The notes under the pieces: model-generated
Database searches by the model: none
What the model was told of the DNA's origin: nothing
What the model saw: the letters and a program-made list of their open reading frames with translations, nothing else
In this document: positions 7,730 to 15,322 of the stretch, in pieces
Numbering within the stretch: the first letter of the stretch is position 1
Layout of the letters: each line of letters opens with the position of its first letter
Source: Sphingomonadaceae bacterium
GTDB taxonomy: Bacteria > Pseudomonadota > Alphaproteobacteria > Sphingomonadales > Sphingomonadaceae
Reading direction: 5' to 3'
DNA length: 29,798 nucleotides
Assembly: GCA_019239785.1 (NCBI GenBank)
Contig: JAFAZM010000329.1
Location: 1 to 29,798, forward strand
Position numbers and translations under genes: made by a program

Positions 7730-7888
7730 CTAGTTCAGCTGCTCCAGCAGCTCCTCGAAGATCCTCAGCGAGCGGATCTCGCCGTCCATCCGGAACGCCT
7801 GGCGCAGGGCGTCGCCCACGCCGGCGTGAACGGTGGGCGGAGCCACCTTCACGAACCGACGAGTCGAAGTACTGGCCATGGCCTTCAT
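7730..7888 (-). CDS. Small protein with NepR-like helix pattern
   Basis: This is a short gene of about 52 residues between the DUF885 gene and divergent glnE. The N-terminus is basic (STSTRRFVKVAPP). The second half, GVGDALRQAFRMDGEIRSL followed by RIFEELLEQLN, has the G..LR....F and F..LL..L spacing that I associate with NepR anti-sigma factors, whose two helices grip the general-stress sigma factor EcfG. The usual PVP turn between the helices is missing, so the match is partial, and no phyR or ecfG gene is nearby. The frame is open back to 7915, but that codon would fall at the predicted -10 element, so I place the start at ATG 7888, with 7879 as an alternative. The gene is real by codon use and position. 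The NepR relation is a hypothesis. Confidence 0.55.
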   Translation of the reverse strand: MKAMASTSTRRFVKVAPPTVHAGVGDALRQAFRMDGEIRSLRIFEELLEQLN

Positions 7889-7918
7889 GGACGAATTCCA
7901 TTCCTTCACGACCACACT

Positions 7919-7943
7919 AACGTATGTTCACCACTCCAGTTTC
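7919..7943 (-). promoter_or_regulatory. Possible EcfG (general stress) promoter
   Basis: Read on the minus strand, GAAAC (7943-7939) is followed after exactly 16 bases by CGTT (7922-7919). The known EcfG promoter in alphaproteobacteria is GGAAC, 16-17 bases, CGTT, so there is one mismatch in the -35 element. Transcription would begin near 7911, about 23 bases before the proposed start of the small NepR-like gene. One mismatch in nine positions can arise by chance; the link with a NepR-like product makes it more interesting. Confidence 0.4.
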
Positions 7944-8006
7944 AAATGTTGCGCCTGCTGAACGGAACGGCGGCGTCACTGTTGCAGGAATGAGACGATA
8001 GGTTTC

Positions 8007-10676
8007 ATGAACCTTAACGACGTTGTTCTGCGCGTCCGGGCGCACTCGCCTTTCCTCGCCATGCAGCTCGAGCTGCTTCCGCAAGTTTCCCAAAAGCTTG
8101 CGCAGGAGGGCCTGGCCGCGGCGCTCGCCGCGGCGGACGAAGGCGGCGGGGACGTCATGGCGGCGGTGCGCCGGTCCCGCAGCGGCTACGCCTTGGCGCT
8201 CGGCCTCGCCGACCTCGCCGGCATGATCACGCTCGACGAATTGTTGGCGGCCCTGTCCGGCCTCGCCGACCGGCTGATCGAGCGCGCGCTCGCCGCCGCG
8301 TTCGCCGAGCGGACGCCGGACGAGGCGCCGCGCGGCTTCGCCATCCTCGGCCTCGGCAAGCTCGGCGGACGCGAGCTCAATTATTCGTCCGATGTCGATC
8401 TCATCTTCCTCTACGATCCGGAGACGCTGCCGCGCCGGCCCCGCGAGGAGGCTGAGCAGGCGGCGCTCCGCATCGGCCAGCGCGTCGTCGAGATCCTGCA
8501 GAAGCGCACCCATGAGGGCTATGCCTTCCGGGTCGACCTGCGCCTGCGCCCGTCGCCGGAGGTGACGCCGATCGCGCTGCCGGTCGACGCCGCCATCTCC
8601 TATTACGAATCCGCGGCCCTGCCCTGGGAGCGGGCCGCCTTCATCCGCGCCCGACAGGTCGCCGGCGATCCGGCGCTCGGCCGCTATTTCCTCGAGGCGA
8701 TCCATCCCTTCGTCTGGCGGCGCTCGCTCGATTTCGGCGCGATCGGCGAGATCAGCGCGATCAGCCGCCGCATCCGCGACCATTACGCCCAGGGCCAGGC
8801 CTTCGGCCCCGGCTACGATCTGAAGCGCGGCCGCGGCGGCATCCGCGAGATCGAATTCTTCATCCAGATCCACCAGCTCATCCATGGCGGCCGCGAGCCG
8901 GCCCTGCGCGTGCCGGCGACGCTCGACGCGCTGAATGCCCTGGAGTCGGCCGGGCGGATTGCGCCGGAGGATGCCGCGGTGCTGCGCCGCGCCTATCCCC
9001 TGCTGCGCACGATCGAGCACCGGCTGCAGATGGTCGACGACCGCCAGACGCACAGCCTGCCGCAGGATGCGGCGGCGCTCGACAATGTCGCGCAGCTGCA
9101 TGGGCTCGACGGCGGCGCGGCCCTGCTCGACCTGCTCCGCCCGCACGTGACCGCGGTTGGCGCGCTCTACGACACGCTGGAAGGCGATGGCGGCGAGGAG
9201 CGGCGGCTGGCGACCGAACCCCAGGCCCTGGAGGCGCAGCTCGGCGCCGCGGGCTTCGCCGAGCCGGCCCAGGCGCGGGCGCGGATCGAAGGCTGGCGCT
9301 CGGGGCGGATGCGCTCGCTGCGCACCCCGGCCGCGCGGGCGGCGTTCGAGGCGATGCTGCCCGGCCTGGTCGACGCGCTCGGCGCCGCGCCCGATCCGAT
9401 GCGCGCGATCAACCGCTTCGACGACATCGTCGCCGGCCTGCCGGCTGGGGTCAATTTCTACCGCCTGCTCGAGGCGCGGCCGGGCCTCACCCAGATCCTC
9501 GCCACCATCCTCAGCCACGCGCCGGCGCTGGCCGAAACGCTCGGCCGCCGGCCGGAGCTGCTCGACGGACTGATCGACGCCAGCGCCTTCGAACCGGTGG
9601 GGCCGGTGGATGCGCTCGCCGCCAGCTTCGCCGCCGCCGAGCGCCGCGGCGAGGACTATCAGATGCTGCTCGATCGGGTGCGGCGGCGGGTGAACGAGAC
9701 CCGCTTCGCGCTCGGCGCGCAGATCGTGCTCGCCCGCGCCGATCCGCTCGCGGTCGGTCAGGGCTATGCCCGGGTTGCCGAGGCGGCGATCCGGGTGCTC
9801 GCCGACGCTACGATCGCCGAGTTCGAGAAGGCGCATGGCAAGGTGCCGGATGCGCGGCTCGTCATCCTCGGCCTCGGCCGGCTCGGCGGCGGCGTCCTCA
9901 CCCACGCTTCGGATCTCGACCTCATCTACCTGTTCAGCGGCAGCCACGAGGCGGAATCGGACGGGCCGAAGCCGCTCCGCGCGACCGATTATTTCAACCG
10001 GCTGGCCCCGCGCGTGGGCGCCGCGCTCAGCGTGCCGACCGCGGCCGGCCCGCTCTACGAGGTCGACACCCGCCTCCGGCCTTCGGGCAAGGACGGCCTG
10101 CTCGCCATCTCGCTGGAAAGCTTCGCCGATTACCAAAGGACCAAGGCCTGGACCTTCGAGCATATGGCGCTGACCCGGGCGCGGCCGGTCTACGGCAGCG
10201 AAGCCGACAAGGCGGCGCTCGCCGCGATCGTCGGGGAGGTGCTGCGGATCGAGCGCGACCCCGCCAGGGTGGCCGCGGATGCGGAGCGGATGCGGCTGGA
10301 GATCGCCCGCCACAAGCAGCCGCGCGGGCCGTTCGACATCAAGCTCGGGCCCGGCGGGCTCGTCGACCTGGAGTTCGCCATCCACACCCTGCAGCTCTCG
10401 CACCGGATCGGGCTCGTCCCGCGCCTGCCGGCGGCGATCGCCGCCTTGATCGAGGCCGGGCTGGCGCCGCCGGAGCTGGCCGGCGCGCACCGCCTGCTGG
10501 TGCACATGCTGATCACCTTGCGGCTGGTCTCGCCCGATTCCGCGGAGCCGCCTGCCGCCTCCCGCGTTCTGGTCGCGCGCGCCTGTGGGACGGCGAGCTG
10601 GGAGGAACTGCTTGCGGCGCACGCCGAGGCGCGGCAAATTGTGCGGGATCTATGGGACAGGGTGAAGGCAGTTTGA
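8007..10676 (+). CDS. glnE: Bifunctional glutamine synthetase adenylyltransferase/deadenylase
   Basis: This 889-residue cytoplasmic enzyme switches glutamine synthetase off by adenylylation and on by removing AMP, in response to PII and glutamine. Two nucleotidyltransferase domains are seen. The N-terminal adenylyl-removing domain has GLGKLGGRELNYSSDVDLIFLY at about residues 114-136. The C-terminal adenylyltransferase domain has GLGRLGGGVLTHASDLDLIYLF at about 622-643. Both keep the SDxDL metal-binding acids. Helical regulatory regions (KRGRGGIREIEFF near 272 and the matching GPGGLVDLEFAIH near 781) complete the duplicated design. It is a little shorter than the roughly 945-residue E. coli protein, as is common in this group. 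The ATG at 8007 follows an ATAGG sequence. The stop overlaps the bcp start by one base (TGATG), which implies coupling. Confidence 0.97.
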   Translation: MNLNDVVLRVRAHSPFLAMQLELLPQVSQKLAQEGLAAALAAADEGGGDVMAAVRRSRSGYALALGLADLAGMITLDELLAALSGLADRLIERALAAAFAERTPDEAPRGFAILGLGKLGGRELNYSSDVDLIFLYDPETLPRRPREEAEQAALRIGQRVVEILQKRTHEGYAFRVDLRLRPSPEVTPIALPVDAAISYYESAALPWERAAFIRARQVAGDPALGRYFLEAIHPFVWRRSLDFGAIGEISAISRRIRDHYAQGQAFGPGYDLKRGRGGIREIEFFIQIHQLIHGGREPALRVPATLDALNALESAGRIAPEDAAVLRRAYPLLRTIEHRLQMVDDRQTHSLPQDAAALDNVAQLHGLDGGAALLDLLRPHVTAVGALYDTLEGDGGEERRLATEPQALEAQLGAAGFAEPAQARARIEGWRSGRMRSLRTPAARAAFEAMLPGLVDALGAAPDPMRAINRFDDIVAGLPAGVNFYRLLEARPGLTQILATILSHAPALAETLGRRPELLDGLIDASAFEPVGPVDALAASFAAAERRGEDYQMLLDRVRRRVNETRFALGAQIVLARADPLAVGQGYARVAEAAIRVLADATIAEFEKAHGKVPDARLVILGLGRLGGGVLTHASDLDLIYLFSGSHEAESDGPKPLRATDYFNRLAPRVGAALSVPTAAGPLYEVDTRLRPSGKDGLLAISLESFADYQRTKAWTFEHMALTRARPVYGSEADKAALAAIVGEVLRIERDPARVAADAERMRLEIARHKQPRGPFDIKLGPGGLVDLEFAIHTLQLSHRIGLVPRLPAAIAALIEAGLAPPELAGAHRLLVHMLITLRLVSPDSAEPPAASRVLVARACGTASWEELLAAHAEARQIVRDLWDRVKAV

Positions 10677-11140
10677 TGCTGGTCGAAGGCGATCTGGTTC
10701 CCGATGTGGCGATGCTCGGCGCGGACGGCGAGACCGTGAGCCCGGCCGATTTCCGCGGCCAGAAGCTCGTCCTCTATTTCTACCCGAAGGACGACACCTC
10801 CGGCTGCACGCGCGAGGCGCAGGATTTCACCTTTTTGGCCTCCGAGTTCGAGAAAGCGGGGACCTGGATCCTAGGCGTCTCCAAGGACAGCCCGGAGAGC
10901 CACGCCAAGTTCGCCGGCAAATACGGCCTGAAGGTGAAGCTCGCCACCGATCCCGACGGCAGCGTCTGCGAGGCCTTCGGCACTTGGGGCGAGAAGAGCC
11001 TCTACGGCCGCAAATATATGGGCATCGAGCGCGCCACCTTCCTGATCGACCGGGACGGGAAGGTCGCTTGCGTCTGGCGCAAGGTGAAGGTGCCCGGCCA
11101 TGCCGAGGCGGTCCTCGCCGCCGCGCGCGAGCTGCCCTGA
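10676..11140 (+). CDS. bcp: Thioredoxin-dependent peroxiredoxin, Bcp/PrxQ type
   Basis: This 154-residue cytoplasmic peroxidase reduces hydrogen and organic peroxides. The thioredoxin fold carries the active site YPKDDTSGCTREAQDF with peroxidatic Cys44 and Thr41. Many Bcp proteins, including E. coli's, have a resolving Cys five residues later. Here that place holds no Cys, and the remaining candidates are Cys98 (GSVCEAFG) and one near residue 137 (VACVW), so resolution may use another Cys or an external thiol. The block GRKYMGIERATFLID is typical of the family. I start at ATG 10676, which shares its A with the glnE stop and has GAAGG nine bases before. An in-frame ATG at 10652 inside glnE is less likely. 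The gene is evidently cotranscribed with glnE. Confidence 0.95.
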   Translation: MLVEGDLVPDVAMLGADGETVSPADFRGQKLVLYFYPKDDTSGCTREAQDFTFLASEFEKAGTWILGVSKDSPESHAKFAGKYGLKVKLATDPDGSVCEAFGTWGEKSLYGRKYMGIERATFLIDRDGKVACVWRKVKVPGHAEAVLAAARELP

Positions 11141-11226
11141 AGATGCACGCCTTCCACCTTCGCTTCGGCAGTGGCCGGCGCCGGCGCCGGCGCGGAACGC
11201 GGCGGCCGCCGCATCGTTTTAAGGCC

Positions 11227-11736
11227 ATGCTCAGCAATCGATTCCTGTGGCCGGGCATGATCGGGATCGCGCTCGCGGTCGGCATCGGCGTCCAGATGGG
11301 AGAAAGCGCGATCGGCGCGATCAATCCCATTCATTTCCAGGGCCCGGCACCGCCGGTCCAGGCGGTCGACCCCAACCAGCTGCCGCCGCCGATGCAGCCG
11401 AGCTACGCCGAGGCCTATGGCTGGGCCCAGGGCAGCGCGGCGCTCCAGGCGGCCGGCGCCACGCCCTATGAGGATTTCGATTACGTGCCGCAGCCGGTGG
11501 TGCAGCAGGCCGCCGCGCCGCTGCCGCCGCCGCCGCCGATCCGGATGACCCCATGGCCGCCGGGTCAGGTCTCCGCCCATCCGGACGTCGAGCGTTATGC
11601 CGACTTCCCGATCGAGGAGAAGCCGGTGGCCCATATCGCGCCCGAGCCCGAGCCGCAGCCGCGCGCGCCGCCGCAGACGCAGACGCAGCCCGAGCCGGAC
11701 GCGCCTTCCCCCGACGCCGACACGCCCGGCAAATAG
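11227..11736 (+). CDS. Proline-rich membrane-anchored protein, unknown function
   Basis: This is a protein of about 169 residues that I do not recognise. It has one hydrophobic helix at about residues 6-25 (FLWPGMIGIALAVGIGVQMG), then a long low-complexity region rich in Pro, Gln and Ala (PPPMQPSYAEAYGWAQG, a run of prolines near 100, and repeated EPEP and QTQ near the end). The tail is probably extended in the periplasm. An upstream in-frame ATG at 11143 would add an arginine-rich stretch; I prefer 11227 because AAGG precedes it and the hydrophobic segment then lies at the N-terminus. It sits between bcp and the DUF455 gene, in line with the glnE transcription unit. Such Pro-rich tethers are often envelope spacers, but no function can be assigned. 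Confidence 0.65.
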   Translation: MLSNRFLWPGMIGIALAVGIGVQMGESAIGAINPIHFQGPAPPVQAVDPNQLPPPMQPSYAEAYGWAQGSAALQAAGATPYEDFDYVPQPVVQQAAAPLPPPPPIRMTPWPPGQVSAHPDVERYADFPIEEKPVAHIAPEPEPQPRAPPQTQTQPEPDAPSPDADTPGK

Positions 11737-11740
11737 GCGC

Positions 11741-12544
11741 TTGCACTCCGTCGCCGAAGCCTGCCGCGCGGTGCTGGACAGCGCCGCGCCGCGCGACAAG
11801 CTGCGCACCGCCCGCGCGGCGGCGCGCGCCTGGCGGCGCGGCGCGCTCGCGCACCGCTTCGATGTCGCGATGCCCGATCGGCCGGCGCGGCCCGAGGCGC
11901 CGGCGCTGCTGCCGCCGAACCGGATGCCGAAGCGGGGCAGGGCCGGCTCGCCGCGCAGCCGGATCGCGATGCTGCACGCGCTCGCCCATATCGAGCTCAA
12001 CGCGATCGACCTCGCCTTCGACATGGCCGGCCGGTTCGGCGCCGGCCTGCCGCGCGCCTTCGTCGACGACTGGCTCGGCGTCGGCGCCGACGAGGCGATG
12101 CATTTCGCCCTGCTCGAACGGCGGCTGCGCGCGCTCGGCTCCTGCTACGGCGCGCTGCCGGCGCATGACGGCCTCTGGGAAGCGGCGGCCGGGACCGCGC
12201 ACGATCTGCTCGCCCGGCTTGCGGTCGTGCCGATGGTGCTGGAGGCGCGCGGGCTCGACGTCACGCCGGGCCTCACCGCGTCGTTCGAGCGAGCCGGCGA
12301 CGCCCGCTCCGCGGCGATCCTGGCGCGGATCTATCGCGACGAGATCCGCCACGTCGCCGCCGGCGCCCGCTGGTTCGAAAGCCTCTGCGAATCCCGCGGG
12401 CTCGACCAGGTCGCGCACTGGCAAAAGCTGATTCGCACCCACTTCCGCGGCACGCTGAAGCCGCCCTTCAACGACTCGGCGCGGGGTGAAGCCGGTCTGT
12501 CCCGCGAATTCTACGGGGGGGTTGCCGCGCCCGAACATGTTTAA
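11741..12544 (+). CDS. DUF455 family ferritin-like protein
   Basis: This 267-residue protein belongs to DUF455, a ferritin-like helical bundle often annotated as a ferritin-like domain protein. The motifs are LHALAHIELNAIDLAFDM (about residues 75-92), the DEAMHF box, EARGLDVTPG, and IYRDEIRHVAAGARWF. Together these supply the Glu and ExxH ligands expected for a diiron centre. The function is not established. I start at TTG 11741, five bases after the previous stop, because the predicted protein LHSVAEACRAVL begins the family match there. The longer open frame upstream overlaps the previous gene and reads as arginine-rich shadow. An in-frame GTG at about 11771 is an alternative. A weak hairpin (GGCC-GAAC-GGCC, then TTCTTATTTT, 12594-12615) follows and may partly end transcription. 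Confidence 0.87.
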   Translation: MHSVAEACRAVLDSAAPRDKLRTARAAARAWRRGALAHRFDVAMPDRPARPEAPALLPPNRMPKRGRAGSPRSRIAMLHALAHIELNAIDLAFDMAGRFGAGLPRAFVDDWLGVGADEAMHFALLERRLRALGSCYGALPAHDGLWEAAAGTAHDLLARLAVVPMVLEARGLDVTPGLTASFERAGDARSAAILARIYRDEIRHVAAGARWFESLCESRGLDQVAHWQKLIRTHFRGTLKPPFNDSARGEAGLSREFYGGVAAPEHV

Positions 12545-12666
12545 CACTGTCCCGACACGCGTTTGGGGTGGCAATTTCCAACGCCAGTAGCGGGGCCGAA
12601 CGGCCTTCTTATTTTCTAGCGGTCGCGGGGGCGTGACCGTGCCGGCCTGCGGGCCGACCGGGGAAA

Positions 12667-13818
12667 ATGATGACGACGACGATGAGAGCGAACGCGGGCG
12701 TGGGGGCCAGGTTCCAGAAATTCTTCAAGCCGCGGGACGTCTTCCTGCACGACGGCAAGAGCCTCCGCCGGTTCACGATCGGCGCGCGCATCCAGATGGC
12801 GGTCGCCGCGATCGCGTTCGCGGTCCTGGCTTGGTCGGCCTTCGCCACCTTCCAGATGATCCGCACGATGAACGGGGACGTCGCCCAGATGCAGCGCCAG
12901 GTCGCGCAGATGCAGAGCGACATCGAGGCGATCCGCACCGCCACCGCCCAGCGTGCCGCACTGCTCGAGCGCCGCCAGGCCTTCCTCGCCGAGATGCTCT
13001 CCGGCCATGCCGACGCCGACCGGCTCGCCCAGGCCATGCCCGCGGCCGCGACGGAGTTCGACAATCGCGCCGCCCGGGCGATGACCGGCACGTTCGACCG
13101 GGTCGATACGATGCAGGCGCAGCTCGTCGGCCGCGTCCAGGCCGCCGCCCGCCAATCCCTGCGCGCCCGCACCGTGGCCCTGCAGCAATTCGGCGTCGAG
13201 CCCACCCGCTTCCAGCATGCCGAGGCCGGCATGGGCGGCCCCTATGAGCCGGTGCCGGCGGCCGACAATGCCGATCCGCGCTTCCGCGAGCTCTTCCAGA
13301 CCTGGCGCCAGCTCGACCAGCTCCAGCAGGGCGTCGTCGCCATTCCCTCCGCCTTCCCGCTCCACCAGGGCGTGAACTTCACCAGCGGCTTCGGCGTCCG
13401 CTCCGATCCCTTCCGCGGCCGCGCCGCGATGCATCCGGGCATCGATCTGGCCGGGCCGATGGGGACGCCGGTCTATGCCACCGCTGACGGCATCGTCGGC
13501 CGCTCCGAGTGGAACAGCGGCGGCTACGGCAACCTCGTCGAGATCGATCACGGCCAGGGCATCCAGACCCGCTACGGCCACCTTTCGCAGCGCATCGCCG
13601 TCGCCGGCCAGCGCGTCCATCGCGGCGACCTGATCGGCCTGATGGGCTCGACCGGCCGCTCGACCGGCAGCCACCTCCATTACGAGGTCCGCATCGACGG
13701 CCGCGCGGTCAATCCGGTCCCCTTCCTGCAGGCGAGCAGCACCTTCATCGCCATGCAGCGCGGCAATGCGGTCGACACCGCCGCCGCGATCGGCGGCCCC
13801 GCCGGCGGCTCGCGCTAG
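12667..13818 (+). CDS. M23 family (LytM-type) metallopeptidase, membrane-anchored
   Basis: This 383-residue protein has a cytoplasmic start, one membrane helix at about residues 40-62 (MAVAAIAFAVLAWSAFATFQM), a coiled-coil stretch (about 65-180, rich in Gln, Met and Arg heptads) and a C-terminal M23 domain (about 240-355). The domain has complete zinc motifs: HPGID with His256 and Asp260, RYGHLS, and GSHLHYEVRIDG with His336 and His338. It is thus a predicted active peptidoglycan endopeptidase of the type that splits cross-links during growth or cell separation. The coiled coil plus LytM layout recalls DipM/EnvC-like and Caulobacter LdpA-like factors. An ATG at 12670 is a possible alternative start. 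A strong terminator lies 34 bases after the stop, so this closes the transcription unit. Confidence 0.93.
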   Translation: MMTTTMRANAGVGARFQKFFKPRDVFLHDGKSLRRFTIGARIQMAVAAIAFAVLAWSAFATFQMIRTMNGDVAQMQRQVAQMQSDIEAIRTATAQRAALLERRQAFLAEMLSGHADADRLAQAMPAAATEFDNRAARAMTGTFDRVDTMQAQLVGRVQAAARQSLRARTVALQQFGVEPTRFQHAEAGMGGPYEPVPAADNADPRFRELFQTWRQLDQLQQGVVAIPSAFPLHQGVNFTSGFGVRSDPFRGRAAMHPGIDLAGPMGTPVYATADGIVGRSEWNSGGYGNLVEIDHGQGIQTRYGHLSQRIAVAGQRVHRGDLIGLMGSTGRSTGSHLHYEVRIDGRAVNPVPFLQASSTFIAMQRGNAVDTAAAIGGPAGGSR

Positions 13819-13852
13819 GAATTTCCGATAGGAGAGGCCCGAAGAGGCCACA

Positions 13853-13876
13853 GGCCCCGCTTCGGCGGGGCCTTTT
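13853..13876 (+). terminator. Rho-independent terminator after the M23 gene
   Basis: A perfect 8-bp stem GGCCCCGC / GCGGGGCC closed by a TTCG tetraloop is followed by TTTTCATTT. It lies 34 bases after the peptidase stop and is the clearest intrinsic terminator in the window. Confidence 0.9.
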
Positions 13877-13946
13877 CATTTGGGCTTGGCGCCGCTTCGC
13901 TGCGACGCTGTTGCCAGCGCGGCAGCGCTGTGAGACAGCCGACCGC

Positions 13947-14294
13947 ATGCGCTGGTTTCGCGCCATGCTGAACGCGTTGCGCCTCGCGCAGGGATGGAAG
14001 GCTCCTACGCCCGAAATTGGCAGGGATCTTCCTTCAAACTATGCCGAGGGAGAGAAGGTCTTCGACGCCCGCGTGAAGGCCAGCTTCCCGATCGGCATGA
14101 GCGTGGAGGCACTGCTCGCCGAGCTTCGGCGGCAAGGGTTCGGCTTGTTGCCCGAGGCCGGCCTCGACAGCGTCAGCGATGCGACTTTCTACCGTGACGA
14201 GCTGGTCTGCCTGACGCTCTGGTCGGTGCGCTGGCACGCGAGCGGCGGCTGCGTCACCGAAATCTGGGGTGTCTATGGATGTCGGGCGCCGTGA
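13947..14294 (+). CDS. Small hypothetical protein (115 residues)
   Basis: This is a probable small soluble protein of unknown function. It contains VKASFPIGMSVEALLAELRRQGFGL in its middle and YRDELVCLTLWSVRWHASGGCVTEIWGVYGCRAP at its end. The pattern of FP.G, a helix, then C...W.V.W and a final G.Y is shared by many uncharacterised proteobacterial proteins, so I take it as genuine. The start at ATG 13947 (MRWFRAML) is 70 bases after the terminator. The frame is open further upstream only as shadow of the peptidase gene. Base use is less GC-biased than in glnE. No signal peptide is evident. It faces the CDF transporter gene tail to tail with one base between the stops. Confidence 0.6.
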   Translation: MRWFRAMLNALRLAQGWKAPTPEIGRDLPSNYAEGEKVFDARVKASFPIGMSVEALLAELRRQGFGLLPEAGLDSVSDATFYRDELVCLTLWSVRWHASGGCVTEIWGVYGCRAP

Positions 14295-14295
14295 G

Positions 14296-15231
14296 CTAGC
14301 ACCGATCCTCCAGCGCGCAGTCGTCGCCGATCTCGACCTGGAAGGTGGCGTGGGTGATGCCGAAATATTGCTCCACCTCCTGCGCGCAGCCGGCGAGGAA
14401 GGCGTCGCCGGGAAAGCCGCCGGGAATGACGAGATGCGCGGTCAATGCGAGCTCGGTCGTGCTCATCGGCCAGATGTGGAGATCGTGGATCCGTTCCACG
14501 CCGGGCCGGGCGAGCAGGTGGGCCTCGACCTTGTCCGGATCGATGTGGCGGGGCACGCCGGCCAGCGCCATCGTCACCGAATCGCGCATCAAATCGGCGC
14601 CGGCGAGGAAGATCAGGCCGGCGACGACGAGGCTGGTGACCGGGTCGACCCAGAGCCAGCCGGTCCATTCGATCAGGAGACCCGCCGCGACCACGCCGGC
14701 GGAAACCATCGCGTCGGCGATCATGTGCAGATAGGCGCCGCGCACGTTGATGTCGCTGCGCCGGCCCCGCGCGAACATCAGGGCGGTGGCGCCGTTGATC
14801 GCGATCCCGATCCCGGCGACGATTGTGACCGTGCCCCCGGCGACCAGGTCCGGGATGATCAGCCGCATCACCGCATGATAAGCGATGAAGGAGACCGCGA
14901 TCAGCAGGATCACCGAATTGGCGAGCGCGGCGAGGATCGAGGCGGCGCGAAGCCCATAGCTGAACCGCCGCGTCGGCGGCCTTTTGGCGAGGATCGCGCC
15001 GGCCCAGGCGGTGGCGAGCGCAAGCACGTCGGCGAGGTTGTGGCCGGCATCGGCGAGCAGGGCCATCGAATTGGCCGCGAAGCCGTAGACGGTCTCGACC
15101 GCGACGAAGCCGAGATTGAGGACGATCCCGGCCGCGAACGCCGCGCCGAAGCTGGTTGGCGCGTGATGATGGTGATGATGGTGCGCGCCATGGGAATGGT
15201 CGTGGCCGCCGTGCGAATGATTGTGCAACAA
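14296..15231 (-). CDS. Cation diffusion facilitator (CzcD/ZitB-like metal exporter)
   Basis: This 311-residue inner-membrane protein exports divalent metals, probably zinc (or cobalt or cadmium), in exchange for protons. The N-terminus is strongly His-rich (a run of seven His within residues 17-23), typical of zinc CDFs. Six membrane helices fill about residues 28-215. The metal-site motifs are seen as DAGHNLAD in helix II and HMIADAMVSAG in helix V, the HxxxD pair of zinc transporters. The C-terminal domain (about 220-305), with RIHDLHIWPMSTTELALTAHL, is the usual cytoplasmic dimerisation fold. Length and frame are normal. The gene is divergent from the HEAT-like gene across a 91-base gap. 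No metal-responsive operator is recognised there. Confidence 0.95.
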   Translation of the reverse strand: MLHNHSHGGHDHSHGAHHHHHHHAPTSFGAAFAAGIVLNLGFVAVETVYGFAANSMALLADAGHNLADVLALATAWAGAILAKRPPTRRFSYGLRAASILAALANSVILLIAVSFIAYHAVMRLIIPDLVAGGTVTIVAGIGIAINGATALMFARGRRSDINVRGAYLHMIADAMVSAGVVAAGLLIEWTGWLWVDPVTSLVVAGLIFLAGADLMRDSVTMALAGVPRHIDPDKVEAHLLARPGVERIHDLHIWPMSTTELALTAHLVIPGGFPGDAFLAGCAQEVEQYFGITHATFQVEIGDDCALEDRC

Positions 15232-15322
15232 GCTCGGCTCCGCGCGAATGGGGCCGAAGCGGCCGCCGGCCTCAGCTAATCGAGAAACGGGCGCGGCTGC
15301 AACTTGTGCTAGGGATCGGCGG

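Noticed and set aside
7964..7968. GGAAC on the plus strand before glnE as a second EcfG-type -35
   Set aside because: No CGTT at 16-17 bases downstream.
7917..10637. A 906-codon open frame on the minus strand opposite glnE
   Set aside because: It is the mirror of glnE in GC-rich sequence; its product is low-complexity, rich in Arg, Gly, Glu and Ala with no recognisable domain, while the plus strand encodes a complete GlnE.
10984..11226. Upstream extension of the Pro-rich protein frame into bcp
   Set aside because: Overlaps bcp out of frame and gives Arg-rich residues; the credible protein starts at the hydrophobic helix.
12594..12615. GGCC-GAAC-GGCC hairpin followed by a T-rich stretch
   Set aside because: Only a 4-bp stem, too weak to list as a terminator; kept as a remark under the DUF455 gene.
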